A stretch of 64,000 nt of DNA from Gynuella sp050296195. Its GTDB lineage: Bacteria > Pseudomonadota > Gammaproteobacteria > Pseudomonadales > Natronospirillaceae. The stretch is from NCBI RefSeq assembly GCF_050296195.1, contig NZ_JBNKRB010000012.1; one strand, written 5' to 3'. The notes under the pieces are model-generated. The model was not told the origin of the DNA. It made no database searches and saw only the letters and a list, made by a program, of their open reading frames with translations. Within the stretch, counting starts at the first letter, position 1; each line of letters begins with the position of its first letter. Shown piece by piece: positions 17,499 to 27,377 of the stretch. The translations under genes and the position numbers were made by a program.

Positions 17499-18365
17499 AT
17501 GTCCAGTTATCTACGACAACAGGAATCACGGCTCGGTATCCGACTGGTGGCACCCGCCGTCGGCATTATCGGTCTATTAGTGGTATATCCGATTGCGTTT
17601 AACATTTACCTGAGTTTTTTTGATGTTCAATTGAATGGCGACAAACACTTCGTCGGTATTCACAACTACACTACACTATTGAGTAACACAGAATTTTATC
17701 ACTCGGCCTGGACATCACTGATCTACTTGATGGGCACTGTCGCCGGAACAACAATGCTGGGGCTGGCAGCGGCACTGTTGATGAATCAACAGTTCCGCTT
17801 TCGTAACACCGCCCGCAGTCTGATATTGCTACCCTATTTTGCTCCAGTCATCAGTGTCGTTTTTGGCTGGCAGTTCATTTTTGATCCGGTTAACGGTATC
17901 TATAACCATTTGGTCGTGGATGTATTGTCGTTAACCGGCACCCGACGCAACCTGATCGGTGATCCGGATACCGCACTGTGGGTGGTCATCGTGTTTGATA
18001 TCTGGAAACATTTCCCCATTGCCTATTTGCTGTTGCTGGCGAAACTACAAAGTATTCCACGAGATTTATACGAAGCAGCCGCAATCGACGGTCACGGCCC
18101 CTGGGGACGGTTCTGGGCAGTCACGCTGCCGGAGATTCGCTTTGTCCTGGGCACCGTGATACTGCTGCGGCTGATCTGGAACCTGAACCGCTTTGAAGAA
18201 GTTTTCCTGCTCGCCCCCAATGTTAAAACCCTGCCAGTATTTACCTATTACCAGGCATTTACCGGCGTCATCGACCAGGGTTTGGCTGCAACGGTATCGG
18301 TATTACAGCTGCTACTCCTGACGGGGTTAATCTGGTATTACGTCCGCAAAGTACTGAAATGGTGA
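17499..18365 (+). CDS. Sugar ABC transporter permease (MalF/UgpA type)
   Basis: Integral membrane subunit of the importer. The 288-residue sequence has six hydrophobic segments and the cytoplasmic EAA loop, here DLYEAAAIDGHGPWGRFWAVTLPEI (read in two parts around residue 190), which contacts the ATPase. It has no signal peptide beyond the first membrane helix. It follows the binding-protein gene after an 80-bp spacer with a strong hairpin and is 4 bp from the next permease gene. The predicted partner proteins are all encoded in the same operon. Confidence 0.93.
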   Translation: MSSYLRQQESRLGIRLVAPAVGIIGLLVVYPIAFNIYLSFFDVQLNGDKHFVGIHNYTTLLSNTEFYHSAWTSLIYLMGTVAGTTMLGLAAALLMNQQFRFRNTARSLILLPYFAPVISVVFGWQFIFDPVNGIYNHLVVDVLSLTGTRRNLIGDPDTALWVVIVFDIWKHFPIAYLLLLAKLQSIPRDLYEAAAIDGHGPWGRFWAVTLPEIRFVLGTVILLRLIWNLNRFEEVFLLAPNVKTLPVFTYYQAFTGVIDQGLAATVSVLQLLLLTGLIWYYVRKVLKW

Positions 18366-18369
18366 TCAC

Positions 18370-19335
18370 ATGTTGAATCGTCGTCGCTCCTTTGGTCAGA
18401 ATATTTTTCTATATAGCATGATAATCATGATTATCCTGTTCTGTATTTTTCCGTTCCTGCAGATTCTCTCCACTTCTCTGAAACATCAGATAGATTGGGG
18501 CAATCCGTCACTGATCCCCAGAGTCATACATCTGGATGCCTATAAAGAACTACTCGGCCTGATGCCTCAAAAAACCATTGAGATCCCTGATTCACTCAAA
18601 ACCATGCTGGACAACCCAGCCCTGAGTGAAGCGGCAAAACAGAAAATCATTGCCCGCTTCACATCGCAGGATGCGGATTTTCCGTTTGCCCGATATATGC
18701 TGAACAGTTTCCTGATCAGCCTGATTACGTCAGTGGCCTCAACGTTTTTCGCCTCCCTGGCGGCTTACGCCATTGCCCGTCTTCGTTTTCCCGGCCGTTC
18801 AGTATTTTCCAATGCAGTTTTGTTTGTGTATATGGTCGGCGGGGTACTGTTGATGGTGCCACTGTATCAGATGGCCGTGACTGTTGGTCTGGCAGCGTCT
18901 ATTAGCGGAACCCTGATCTGCATTTTTCTGATCTATCTGGTTCAAACATTGCCCGTCGCCATGTATATGCTGGGTAACTATTTTCGTACCATTCCCTTTT
19001 CGCTCGAAGAAGCCGCCATGATGGATGGTTGTTCCCGCACAGAGGCATTCACGACCATCATCATTCCGCTGTCACGCCCGATGCTGATGACCGTATTCGT
19101 ATACTGTTTCGTCATTGCCTGGAATGAATATCTATTCGCCTCGGTATTCCTCAAACAGTATCAGGATTTTCATACCCTGCCACTGGCACTGCAAACATTA
19201 TTCAACTCCAAAAACGCCATCTGGGACCGGATCATGGCAGCCTCCATGCTAACGCTGGTACCGGTAGTAATCGCCTTCATGTTCGCCAATCGTCACCTTT
19301 CAGGCGGCCTTACCGAAGGCGGCGTCAAAGAATAA
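18370..19335 (+). CDS. Sugar ABC transporter permease (MalG/UgpE type)
   Basis: Second membrane subunit of the importer. Six hydrophobic segments are visible, with the EAA loop FSLEEAAMMDGCSRTEAF near residue 215. A hydrophilic stretch of about 60 residues between TM1 and TM2 (positions about 45-100) is longer than in MalG and contains a helical KTMLDNPALSEAAKQK segment, probably periplasmic. It has 321 residues. It is spaced 4 bp from the preceding permease gene and 10 bp from the ATPase gene. Confidence 0.92.
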   Translation: MLNRRRSFGQNIFLYSMIIMIILFCIFPFLQILSTSLKHQIDWGNPSLIPRVIHLDAYKELLGLMPQKTIEIPDSLKTMLDNPALSEAAKQKIIARFTSQDADFPFARYMLNSFLISLITSVASTFFASLAAYAIARLRFPGRSVFSNAVLFVYMVGGVLLMVPLYQMAVTVGLAASISGTLICIFLIYLVQTLPVAMYMLGNYFRTIPFSLEEAAMMDGCSRTEAFTTIIIPLSRPMLMTVFVYCFVIAWNEYLFASVFLKQYQDFHTLPLALQTLFNSKNAIWDRIMAASMLTLVPVVIAFMFANRHLSGGLTEGGVKE

Positions 19336-19345
19336 GGAAACCATT

Positions 19346-20458
19346 ATGAGCTCTGTGCATCTGAGAAATATCAACAAATCCTATGGCAGTCTGCCCATCG
19401 TCAAGAATCTGAATCTGGAAATCAACGCCGGTGAATTTGTGGTACTGGTCGGTCCCAGTGGTTGCGGCAAAAGCACCACATTAAGGATGGTTGCCGGTCT
19501 CGAAGAAATCACCAGCGGTGAGGTAAGAGTTGGTTCTGAAGTTGTGAACGACCTCGCTCCACACAAACGGAATATTGCCATGGTATTTCAGAACTATGCG
19601 CTATATCCGCACAAAACCGTTCGTGACAACATCCTGTTTGGACTAAAAAAATCCGGTGCCAGTCAACAATTAATGGACCAACGCTTAAAGCAGGTATCGG
19701 AAATGCTGCAACTGGAGGAGTACCTTGACCGACGCCCATCTGATCTCTCCGGCGGCCAGCGCCAAAGGGTGGCAATGGGACGAGCGTTGGCGCGTGATGC
19801 CAATGTTTATCTGTTTGATGAACCGTTGTCCAACCTGGATGCCAAACTACGCCATCACATGCGAACAGAAATGGCCCGCATTCAGGCTGAATACAATATG
19901 ACGGCTATTTACGTAACTCATGATCAAGTGGAGGCCATGACTCTGGGAGATCGCGTTGTGGTTATGCGAGATGGTGTGGTCGAACAGATTGGCACACCTA
20001 TGGAAATTTACCTGCAACCAGCCAATACATTTGTCGCCACTTTTATCGGTTCACCTGCCATGAACCTATTGGAAGCGAAGGTGGAAGGCGATCATATTAT
20101 CATCGCCAACTATCGTATGCCCATCGCCGGTATTCCATTTACCGACGCCAAACAACTGAGCGAATTTGATGATATATTGGTCGGTATCCGTCCCGATTTT
20201 TTTGAGGATGCCCGTTTTATTCATGACGAAAGCGAACGCTTTGTATTCGAGAAACTGCACGTCAATCTGGTCGAAAATCTCGGCTTCGATAAAGAACTGA
20301 TGATCAATATCGGCAACCAGGAAATCAAAGCCCGGCTTGATCTGCGCAGTCATATTCAGCGTCAGGAGACGATTTCATTATCTGTCGACTTAAGCCGGGT
20401 ATTGTTGTTTGACATGAGTACCGCAGGTGTACTGATCAATTCAGGACACACATTATGA
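19346..20458 (+). CDS. Sugar ABC transporter ATP-binding protein (MalK/UgpC type)
   Basis: Energises the importer by ATP hydrolysis. Walker A GPSGCGKSTT is at about 37-46, the Q-loop in MVFQNYALYPH, the signature LSGGQRQRVAMGR at about 135-147, Walker B in VYLFDEPLSNLDAK, and the switch histidine in VTHDQVEAM. The C-terminal third is the TOBE/regulatory domain typical of carbohydrate ABC ATPases. It has 370 residues. The gene overlaps the glycosidase gene by 4 bp (ATGA), indicating translational coupling of uptake and hydrolysis. Confidence 0.95.
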   Translation: MSSVHLRNINKSYGSLPIVKNLNLEINAGEFVVLVGPSGCGKSTTLRMVAGLEEITSGEVRVGSEVVNDLAPHKRNIAMVFQNYALYPHKTVRDNILFGLKKSGASQQLMDQRLKQVSEMLQLEEYLDRRPSDLSGGQRQRVAMGRALARDANVYLFDEPLSNLDAKLRHHMRTEMARIQAEYNMTAIYVTHDQVEAMTLGDRVVVMRDGVVEQIGTPMEIYLQPANTFVATFIGSPAMNLLEAKVEGDHIIIANYRMPIAGIPFTDAKQLSEFDDILVGIRPDFFEDARFIHDESERFVFEKLHVNLVENLGFDKELMINIGNQEIKARLDLRSHIQRQETISLSVDLSRVLLFDMSTAGVLINSGHTL

Positions 20459-22251
20459 CACCGTTGAAATACAACTTCTGCTACGCGATTCTGTCTGATC
20501 AAGGTCAGGCCGACCATCGCAATGATGTCAACCAGGGCATTTATTATTTCGACACCCGTTATCTGAATTGCTATTGGTTTGAGTTTGAAGATTTCTCATT
20601 GATATATCAGGATGCCACCAGCAACACCCAGCTGCTGCAATACTGGTCCCGGCATCACCACCACCAGCAGATCGGTCAGATCGATCGTTGTTTGAAGCTA
20701 AAACAGGATGGCTTTGAAGATATCATCAGATGCCATAATCCAACACCTGATCTTCAGGAGATAGTGATCCACCAGCTTATCGACAGCGATTTTCAGGATA
20801 TGTTTGAGATTCGAGGACAATGGCTGGCGCCACTGTCCCGGGAAACGGAAAAAAGCCTCACAGAAAACGAATACCAGGCCCAGTATCACAGCAGAGACCG
20901 ACAAATCAATCAGGTGACTATGGAATTCTGTCCGGCCCGGAATTTACCAGAGGGCTGGCATTTTGATATCCAGCCAGGGCAAACAGTAGAGCTGGTTATT
21001 CGAGCAAAACTGATCAGTCCATTAACAGAGAGCACCACACTACTGCCGGACTATTCATCCTTCATGCAGAATTTTTCGACCGTAAAACAGCAGCCATCTA
21101 TCAAACAGGCCATTGATGATGTTTATGCGCTGTTACTGGCACCAGCTGAAGGGCTCACAATTGCCGCCGGTCTGCCAAGATTTGTTACACCGTTTGGTCG
21201 CGATTCGCTCATTTGCAGTTTTTTTCTATTGCCGATATTTCCACAGCTGGCCAAAGGCACTTTACAGTTTCTGGCTCATCATCAGGGCACTCAGACAGAT
21301 ACAACAAACGATGAACAAGCCGGCAAAATACTACACGAATATCGTTACGGCGAACGCAGTCGCATAGGTGACATTCCTTTTCATCCTTATTTCGGTGCCA
21401 GCGACGCCACAGCACTGTTTATCATTCTGCTGCACGATTACTGCCTTGGCAGTGAAGACTGGTTACTCATGCATCACCTGGAACCGCAGTGGCGTCATGC
21501 CCTGCAATGGCTCGAAAATCAACAGAACGACGAAACCGGTTTTGTTGGTTTTCATGACAACCAAAAAGGACTGATCAATCAATGTTGGAAGGACTCTGCG
21601 GATTCCATGAGCCATCAAGATGGGAGCCTGGCCAAACACCCGATTTTCGTTTCTGAAATTCAGGCTTATACCTACAAAGCCTTCGCTTGTGCCAGCATCT
21701 TTTTTATTCACCTGAACCAACAACACGAAGCAGATCGCTATCAGGTTAAATCCGAATATCTGAAAAATCAGTTCGACCAATATTTCTGGCAACCGAAAAT
21801 GGGTTCCTACGCACTGGCCCTTGACGCTGACCGGCAACCACTCAATGTGCAAAACTCCAATGCCGGCCACTGCCTCTGGGCCGGTATCGTTAAACCCGAG
21901 CGGGCAGACGAACTGGTCAAAACACTATTTTCTGCAGCACTTTGGAGCGGCTGGGGACTGCGAACACTGGGGTGCAACGAGGTTCGCTATAATCCTCTCA
22001 GTTACCACAACGGCTCGGTCTGGCCTCACGATATGGCATTAACGGCATTGGGCCTAAAACAATATGGTTATCATCATCAGGCTCAGCGCATTGCCGACAC
22101 ACTGTTGGACGTAGCGGAAAGACAACCCGATCATCGACTGCCAGAGTTATACTCCGGCCATGACCGAAACCACTATCCGGTTCTGCCTTACCACCTTTCC
22201 TGTCGGCCGCAGGCTTGGGCTGCGGCCGCGTTACTGGCGCTATGGTATTAG
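20455..22251 (+). CDS. Glycogen-debranching/amylo-alpha-1,6-glucosidase-like glycosidase
   Basis: Cytoplasmic glycoside hydrolase, expected to cleave the sugar imported by the upstream ABC system. The N-terminal beta domain (about 1-190) resembles the GDE N-terminal module; the (alpha/alpha)6 catalytic part shows RFVTPFGRDSLI, the GHCLWAG turn and NPLSYHNGSVWPHD, hallmarks of the amylo-alpha-1,6-glucosidase/MGH-like group. It has 598 residues and no signal peptide. Members act on diverse alpha-glycosides including compatible solutes such as glucosylglycerate, so the substrate is open. It is the last gene of the LacI-regulated operon and converges on the VWA-protein gene with only 19 bp between stops. 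Confidence 0.85.
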   Translation: MTPLKYNFCYAILSDQGQADHRNDVNQGIYYFDTRYLNCYWFEFEDFSLIYQDATSNTQLLQYWSRHHHHQQIGQIDRCLKLKQDGFEDIIRCHNPTPDLQEIVIHQLIDSDFQDMFEIRGQWLAPLSRETEKSLTENEYQAQYHSRDRQINQVTMEFCPARNLPEGWHFDIQPGQTVELVIRAKLISPLTESTTLLPDYSSFMQNFSTVKQQPSIKQAIDDVYALLLAPAEGLTIAAGLPRFVTPFGRDSLICSFFLLPIFPQLAKGTLQFLAHHQGTQTDTTNDEQAGKILHEYRYGERSRIGDIPFHPYFGASDATALFIILLHDYCLGSEDWLLMHHLEPQWRHALQWLENQQNDETGFVGFHDNQKGLINQCWKDSADSMSHQDGSLAKHPIFVSEIQAYTYKAFACASIFFIHLNQQHEADRYQVKSEYLKNQFDQYFWQPKMGSYALALDADRQPLNVQNSNAGHCLWAGIVKPERADELVKTLFSAALWSGWGLRTLGCNEVRYNPLSYHNGSVWPHDMALTALGLKQYGYHHQAQRIADTLLDVAERQPDHRLPELYSGHDRNHYPVLPYHLSCRPQAWAAAALLALWY

Positions 22252-22270
22252 CGCAATATTGTCCGGATTA

Positions 22271-23266
22271 TCAATGCAATAGTGCTTCTATGCAGTAAAT
22301 GCCGGTGGGTAGTTCAACTGGCACCCGACCTTCGGAGCAGATTCTGGTGTCTTCTACAACCGATTCCACAACCTCAGCCAACCCTTCCAGACTACTACCT
22401 ACAGACAATACTGCACCGCCCGTATACTCTGCCAACTCTTCTGCAGGATTGGTGGCCAATGCATAGGGCTTCAGGTTTAATAACTTTCCGGTCTGTTGAT
22501 CGATCAGAGATTCACTTTTATAAAGCGTTCCATCGGAATTGAGCATTTTAAGTGCTGACGGGATCAGGGTGTATAACATGCAACCTGCCTGAACCCTTTT
22601 GAAACCACCAGCATCATAAACATCCACAGTAGTCACAGGGCAAATCGCATCGATTGCAGATTTCACTGCATCGACATCCGCTGGATGGTTGACCACTCCA
22701 CTATATGGATAGTTCACTTCGATAGCAGGGTAATTATGAAAACTCAGAGGATATGTGAAGTGGAAAATCAACACCTGGGGAGTAGATGGATTTATACCAA
22801 GAAGTTTAGGTTTGATGTCACCTTTATCCAGATAATCTCCATCACCATTTAGATCCAGCCCGGAACCACTGATTGCCTGGCGCAATGCTTCCAACTGGGA
22901 TTCAGGAGCATCTCCACCACCGGATGAACTCAAAGCGTCAAGTGCGGTAATGAGATCGGTGGTATCTGCATCCAATGGAGCTTCCACTCTATACCCATAG
23001 TCACTGGAACCGCCGTATGGACTATAAGGAAAATCACGGTGTGACACCAGTGCGAAACGAGTCCCCGAGGAACCCAGACTGAGTGGCGCGATAAAGTCAG
23101 TAATGATTTTGGTCTGCCAGTTTGGTAACAATGCGCCGGTACTACCAGTTACATCCAGGATCAGAATAACATCTGAGGCTGTACGACCAAACATGGCCAG
23201 TACAGAAAAAAGAGCTGCGATTAAAACTTGATATAGATATTTATTTTTATTTGATAGCGTGTTCAT
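22271..23266 (-). CDS. Exported von Willebrand factor A domain protein
   Basis: An N-terminal hydrophobic segment (about residues 8-26) acts as signal peptide or anchor, directly followed by a VWA domain with a MIDAS motif DVTGST and a later FALVSHRDFP. Metal-dependent protein binding outside the cytoplasm is the likely role; the partner is unknown. Sequence such as LDLNGDGDYLDKGD (near the middle) looks like a calcium-binding loop. The frame extends to 23386, but TGAGAG before the ATG at 23266 and the signal sequence favour this start, giving 331 residues. The C-terminal CSEGR...CIEALLH has two cysteines. Confidence 0.82.
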   Translation of the reverse strand: MNTLSNKNKYLYQVLIAALFSVLAMFGRTASDVILILDVTGSTGALLPNWQTKIITDFIAPLSLGSSGTRFALVSHRDFPYSPYGGSSDYGYRVEAPLDADTTDLITALDALSSSGGGDAPESQLEALRQAISGSGLDLNGDGDYLDKGDIKPKLLGINPSTPQVLIFHFTYPLSFHNYPAIEVNYPYSGVVNHPADVDAVKSAIDAICPVTTVDVYDAGGFKRVQAGCMLYTLIPSALKMLNSDGTLYKSESLIDQQTGKLLNLKPYALATNPAEELAEYTGGAVLSVGSSLEGLAEVVESVVEDTRICSEGRVPVELPTGIYCIEALLH

Positions 23267-23568
23267 AAATTTACTCTCACAGTTGATAGAGTTTTTTATT
23301 AACAGGCGATTGAATGAGACAGAAGACGCTAAAGATGCAGTGCAAACGGAACATTTATGCCGGTTTAAACAACGCAAGCGCAACACGGGCGTTTTTCAAC
23401 AACCTGTGCGGCTGCTTCTACTTCTTTAAAAACAGGTAAGCAGTCCGGCGCCCTTTCTATTCCTTTATCATGATAATTAATATCACTCATTTGGATGACA
23501 TGGACATCCTTCCATATCATTATGCAGATATTTTTTTTAGAAAGGTAAATGACAATAATGTGACTGAA
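23267..23568. other. intergenic stretch, VWA gene promoter region
   Basis: About 300 bp between two minus-strand genes. It is AT-rich from 23460 to 23560 and should hold the promoter of the VWA-protein gene. No repeat copy, terminator or small gene is convincing. Confidence 0.4.
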
Positions 23569-24246
23569 TCAACGTATCCGGCGGAACAGCGTGCTTAGGT
23601 TAAGCAATCCCATCACTGCAGAACTGACATAAGTTAATGCACAGGCTCTCAGAATTTTTCGGGCTTTGGTTATATCAGATTGGTTTAGATACTCACCTTT
23701 CTGCAAGATAGGAAGCGCTTTATTAAAACTGGCGTCAAATTCGACTGGCAAAGTAATCAGATGCACCAACAGATTGAAAACAATACTGACGACAATTACC
23801 AGGAACAATCCCCGCCCTAGTATTGCAGTTGCCGGGATCAGAGAAAGTATCGGCATCAACATGATGGCAATCTGTGCGAGTTTTTGCACCATGGCCGCCA
23901 GCAAAGCCAGTTTTGAACGGAGCTGCAAACGCCAGTCACGTTGATGAAACTGAATGGCATGGCCTACTTCATGAGCAGCCACGACTACGGCTGTTAGTGA
24001 TTGGCCCTGTAGATGTTCCTGCCTGAGTCTCACAATATTGTCACCCGGATCGAAGTGATCACCCTGAAGGGTCTCCTCCAGTCCGGCCTTGAGTTCAAAG
24101 CGATTGATCAAGTGCCGGGCCAACTCTCCTCCCGTCCCGGGCAGGTAGTCCAACCTGACCGAATATCGTTTGAGTACCGCCTTCACCCAAATACCCGGTC
24201 CGGCAACGACAGTGACCAACAGCAGCAACAGGATTAACCATATCAT
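23569..24246 (-). CDS. Membrane zinc metallopeptidase (YugP-like)
   Basis: Predicted integral-membrane zinc protease of the neutral zinc metallopeptidase-2 family. The N-terminal helix is followed by the zinc motif HEVGHAIQFH (about residues 91-100), and three further hydrophobic segments surround the C-terminal half. FDASFNKALPIL, containing conserved acidic residues, resembles the family's distal motif. It has 225 residues. It is 18 bp downstream of dxs on the same strand and likely read from that operon, though a functional link to isoprenoid synthesis is not known. Confidence 0.88.
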   Translation of the reverse strand: MIWLILLLLLVTVVAGPGIWVKAVLKRYSVRLDYLPGTGGELARHLINRFELKAGLEETLQGDHFDPGDNIVRLRQEHLQGQSLTAVVVAAHEVGHAIQFHQRDWRLQLRSKLALLAAMVQKLAQIAIMLMPILSLIPATAILGRGLFLVIVVSIVFNLLVHLITLPVEFDASFNKALPILQKGEYLNQSDITKARKILRACALTYVSSAVMGLLNLSTLFRRIR

Positions 24247-24264
24247 GGCATCTGGTTTCCCGAA

Positions 24265-26142
24265 TCAGTTGTCCAATCGCGTTTGGATGGCCTGAATAAT
24301 ACCTGCGGCATCGAGACCGATCTCAGGATAAAGTATTGCCGGCTTGCCATGGGCCAGAAACTGATCCGGCAACCCGAGGTTCATGACCGCAACGGTACAA
24401 CCGGCGGCTTGCAGTACTTCGTTTACTCCTGAGCCAGCGCCCCCTTTTATAGCGTTTTCCTCAATAGTTACAATTAGCTCATTCTGAGCGGCCATTTCCA
24501 GAATCAATGCTTCATCCAAGGGCCGGATAAATTTCATGTCGACCAGAGTGGCATCGAGTTGCTCCGCAACCGGACGACAGACCTCAACCATGGAACCAAA
24601 AGCCAATAACGCTACTTTCTGACCATTACGAAGAGTCTCGGCCTGACCAATCGGCAACGTTTCCAGAGAGCTGCCCACAGTGACCCCAATACCGCTGCCA
24701 CGGGGATAACGCACGGCGGCTGGTCCCTGATATTGATAACCGGTGGTCAACATTTTGCGGCATTCATCCTCGTCCCTCGGGGCCATTACCACCATATTGG
24801 GAATACAGCGTAGATAAGTCAGATCAAAACTACCGGCATGGGTAGGCCCATCCTCTCCCACCAAACCGGCACGATCGATGGCAAACAGGACATCCAGGTT
24901 TTGGATGGCTACGTCATGAATGAGTTGATCGTAGGCTCGTTGTAAAAACGTGGAATAGATGGCAACGACTGGTTTCATGCCATCACAAGCCATTCCGGCC
25001 CCCAAGGTCACGGCATGTTGCTCGGCAATGCCCACATCGAAATAACGCTCAGGGAATTGTTCGGCAAACTGGATCAGATCCGATCCTTCTTTCATGGCCG
25101 GAGTAATGCCGACCAGCAGAGGATCAGCCGTTGCCTGATCTACCAGCCATTGACCAAAAATATTTGAGTATTTGGGCAACGACTTGTCAGTCTGACCATT
25201 TTTCTGCGGTTCAATCTTGCTGATCGCATGATACTTGATTGGCTCATCTTCCGCGGGTCGAAACCCTTTGCCCTTGGTGGTGGCAACATGCAGAAATTGA
25301 GGCCCCTTAAAACTACGCAGATTGCGTAAGGTCTTTACCAGATCAAGAACGTTATGACCATCTACCGGGCCAACATAATTAAAACCCAGCTCCTCAAACA
25401 TGGTACCGGGGGTCACAAACCCCTTCATATGTTCTTCCGCCCGGCGGGCAAGTTCCCATACCGGTGGAATGGTTCCAAGCACTTTCTTACTGCCTTCACG
25501 CATATGTGAGTAGGTTTTGGAAGCAAAAATTCTCGACATGGCCTTTTGTAAACCGCCCACATTTTCGGAAATGGACATGTCATTGTCATTCATGACCACC
25601 AGCATGTCCGTTTCATCATGGCCGGCATGGTTCAAAGCTTCGAATGCCATCCCCGCTGTCATGGCGCCATCACCGATCACAGCCACCACCTTGCGGCCGT
25701 TACCCTGCAAGCGATTGGCTATGGCCATACCCATGGCCGCGCCGATAGAGGTGCTGGAATGGCCAACCCCAAAAGTATCGTACTCACTTTCATAGCGGCT
25801 CGGAAAAGCAGACAAGCCATCTTTTTTGCGGATGCTGGTCATCCGGTCACGCCGTCCGGTCAGAATTTTATGAGGGTAAGCCTGATGCCCCACATCCCAG
25901 ACCAACCGATCATCCGGGGTGTCATATACGTAGTGCAGAGCCACCGTCAGCTCGACAACTCCCAATCCTGCCCCCAAATGGCCACCCGACTGCCCTACAC
26001 AATAGAGCAGGAACTCCCTCAATTCATCACACAATGCCGGTAACTGATTCAGCTCCAGCGCCTTCAATTGTAGGGGGCTATCAATTTGATCCAACAACGG
26101 CGTACTGGGTCGTTCCCTGGGAATACGTTCAAAAGTCTTCAT
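24265..26142 (-). CDS. dxs: 1-deoxy-D-xylulose-5-phosphate synthase
   Basis: Thiamine-diphosphate enzyme condensing pyruvate and glyceraldehyde 3-phosphate, the first step of the MEP isoprenoid pathway. The 625-residue sequence has the TPP/Mg region GDGAMTAGMAFEALNHAG...MNDNDMSIS (about 157-190), the conserved histidines in GHSSTSIG and VWDVGHQAYPH, and the transketolase-like second domain with GIAEQHAVTLGAGMA. It follows ispA by 105 bp in the classic xseB-ispA-dxs order. Its TPP requirement is met by ThiL, also encoded in this window, though the two are not physically linked. Confidence 0.97.
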   Translation of the reverse strand: MKTFERIPRERPSTPLLDQIDSPLQLKALELNQLPALCDELREFLLYCVGQSGGHLGAGLGVVELTVALHYVYDTPDDRLVWDVGHQAYPHKILTGRRDRMTSIRKKDGLSAFPSRYESEYDTFGVGHSSTSIGAAMGMAIANRLQGNGRKVVAVIGDGAMTAGMAFEALNHAGHDETDMLVVMNDNDMSISENVGGLQKAMSRIFASKTYSHMREGSKKVLGTIPPVWELARRAEEHMKGFVTPGTMFEELGFNYVGPVDGHNVLDLVKTLRNLRSFKGPQFLHVATTKGKGFRPAEDEPIKYHAISKIEPQKNGQTDKSLPKYSNIFGQWLVDQATADPLLVGITPAMKEGSDLIQFAEQFPERYFDVGIAEQHAVTLGAGMACDGMKPVVAIYSTFLQRAYDQLIHDVAIQNLDVLFAIDRAGLVGEDGPTHAGSFDLTYLRCIPNMVVMAPRDEDECRKMLTTGYQYQGPAAVRYPRGSGIGVTVGSSLETLPIGQAETLRNGQKVALLAFGSMVEVCRPVAEQLDATLVDMKFIRPLDEALILEMAAQNELIVTIEENAIKGGAGSGVNEVLQAAGCTVAVMNLGLPDQFLAHGKPAILYPEIGLDAAGIIQAIQTRLDN

Positions 26143-26247
26143 TAGTTGTGCTTAGTCCAGAATAATTGGCGCCATTTTAGAGCATTTGCCCATTCACTGA
26201 GAAATCGGATTATCAGTGGGCCGGCGAAAGGTATTGAGGAGGCCTGG

Positions 26248-27147
26248 TTAGTGGTCGCGAATCAATACATATTCAGTGATCTGCTTCAGCAGTTCCACGT
26301 CACCAACACCTTCAAGCCTGGCAATTTGCCCGTCAACTCTCTCTTTCAGGGTCCGGGCGTAGTCTTTGGCGGCGTCCAGTCCCATCAGGGATGGGTAGGT
26401 ATTCTTATTGTGATGTAAATCCGAACCCTGCGGCTTGCCCAGAGTATGGGTATCTCCTTCCACATCAAGAATGTCATCAACCACCTGAAAAGCCAGCCCA
26501 AGTAGCTCACCTATGCTCAGCAATTGTTGATAGACGGGGGATTCAGGGGATTCGGTACACAAGCATCCCAACCCCAGCGAAGCCTTGATTAATGCTCCGG
26601 TCTTGAGGCGATGCATTTTTTCTAACTGCGCCAGCGTAATAATTTTGCCCGACGATGCTTCGTCGATCGCCTGTCCGGCCACCATACCGTAAAGTCCGGA
26701 TGCGCGGGCCAACAGTGCAACCATATGCAAACGCTGTCGATTACTGAGGGAGGCATCTTCACGGTTAGCCAGACAATCAAACGCAGCGGCCTGTAGACCA
26801 TCAGCCGCCAGTATCGCTGTTGCCTCGTCAAAAGCGACATGGCAGGTCGGCTGTCCACGGCGTAGATGGTCATCATCCATGGCAGGTAAATCATCATGAA
26901 TCAGCGAGTAGGTGTGTACCAACTCAACGGCTATGGCCGGTGTCAGCCAGCTCTGCTGTTCGCAACCTGCAGCTCGGGCACCCGCTTTGACCAAGATTGA
27001 TCGTAAACGTTTGCCGCCGGCCATTAGGCTGTAAACAGTGGCTTCTTCAAGTCGTTCCGCCCCTTGTGGCAGAGTCCCGATTACATCGCGCAGGCTGGGT
27101 TCGAAGGAGGTCTTAAAGGCCTCAAGAATGGCTTCAAAACTACTCAT
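26248..27147 (-). CDS. ispA: Farnesyl diphosphate synthase (polyprenyl synthetase)
   Basis: Adds isopentenyl diphosphate units to dimethylallyl and geranyl diphosphate. The first aspartate-rich motif is in LIHDDLPAMDDDHLRRG (about 81-97) and the second in FQVVDDILDVEGD (about 222-234). The 299-residue length fits the bacterial IspA class. It overlaps xseB by 4 bp (start of ispA inside the xseB stop), showing tight coupling. Product chain length cannot be proven by eye, but the full DDxx(xx)D first motif is the short-chain bacterial type. Confidence 0.96.
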   Translation of the reverse strand: MSSFEAILEAFKTSFEPSLRDVIGTLPQGAERLEEATVYSLMAGGKRLRSILVKAGARAAGCEQQSWLTPAIAVELVHTYSLIHDDLPAMDDDHLRRGQPTCHVAFDEATAILAADGLQAAAFDCLANREDASLSNRQRLHMVALLARASGLYGMVAGQAIDEASSGKIITLAQLEKMHRLKTGALIKASLGLGCLCTESPESPVYQQLLSIGELLGLAFQVVDDILDVEGDTHTLGKPQGSDLHHNKNTYPSLMGLDAAKDYARTLKERVDGQIARLEGVGDVELLKQITEYVLIRDH

Positions 27148-27377
27148 GATTGAACATCGAAATCCCGTGTCGCCAAACCATCACCTTCCTGCATCAAAAT
27201 CCGGACTCGTTGCTCAGCCTCGCTTAAAGCTGTCTGGCAACTGCGAACCAGGGAAACCCCCTGCTCAAATGACTTCAGAGAGTCCTCCAATGACAGCTCA
27301 CCACTTTCCAACTTATGGACCAGTGCCTCCAACTGACTGAACGACTGCTCAAAGTTAATCGGCTCTTGCTTTGCCAT
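27144..27377 (-). CDS. xseB: Exodeoxyribonuclease VII small subunit
   Basis: Small helical subunit of ExoVII, which degrades single-stranded DNA with the large subunit XseA (not in this window). The 77-residue sequence carries the family pattern FEQSFSQLEALVHKLESGEL then LEDSLKSFEQGV and a charged C-terminal helix. It is first in the xseB-ispA-dxs operon and divergent from pomA, with a 266-bp control region between. Confidence 0.95.
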   Translation of the reverse strand: MAKQEPINFEQSFSQLEALVHKLESGELSLEDSLKSFEQGVSLVRSCQTALSEAEQRVRILMQEGDGLATRDFDVQS

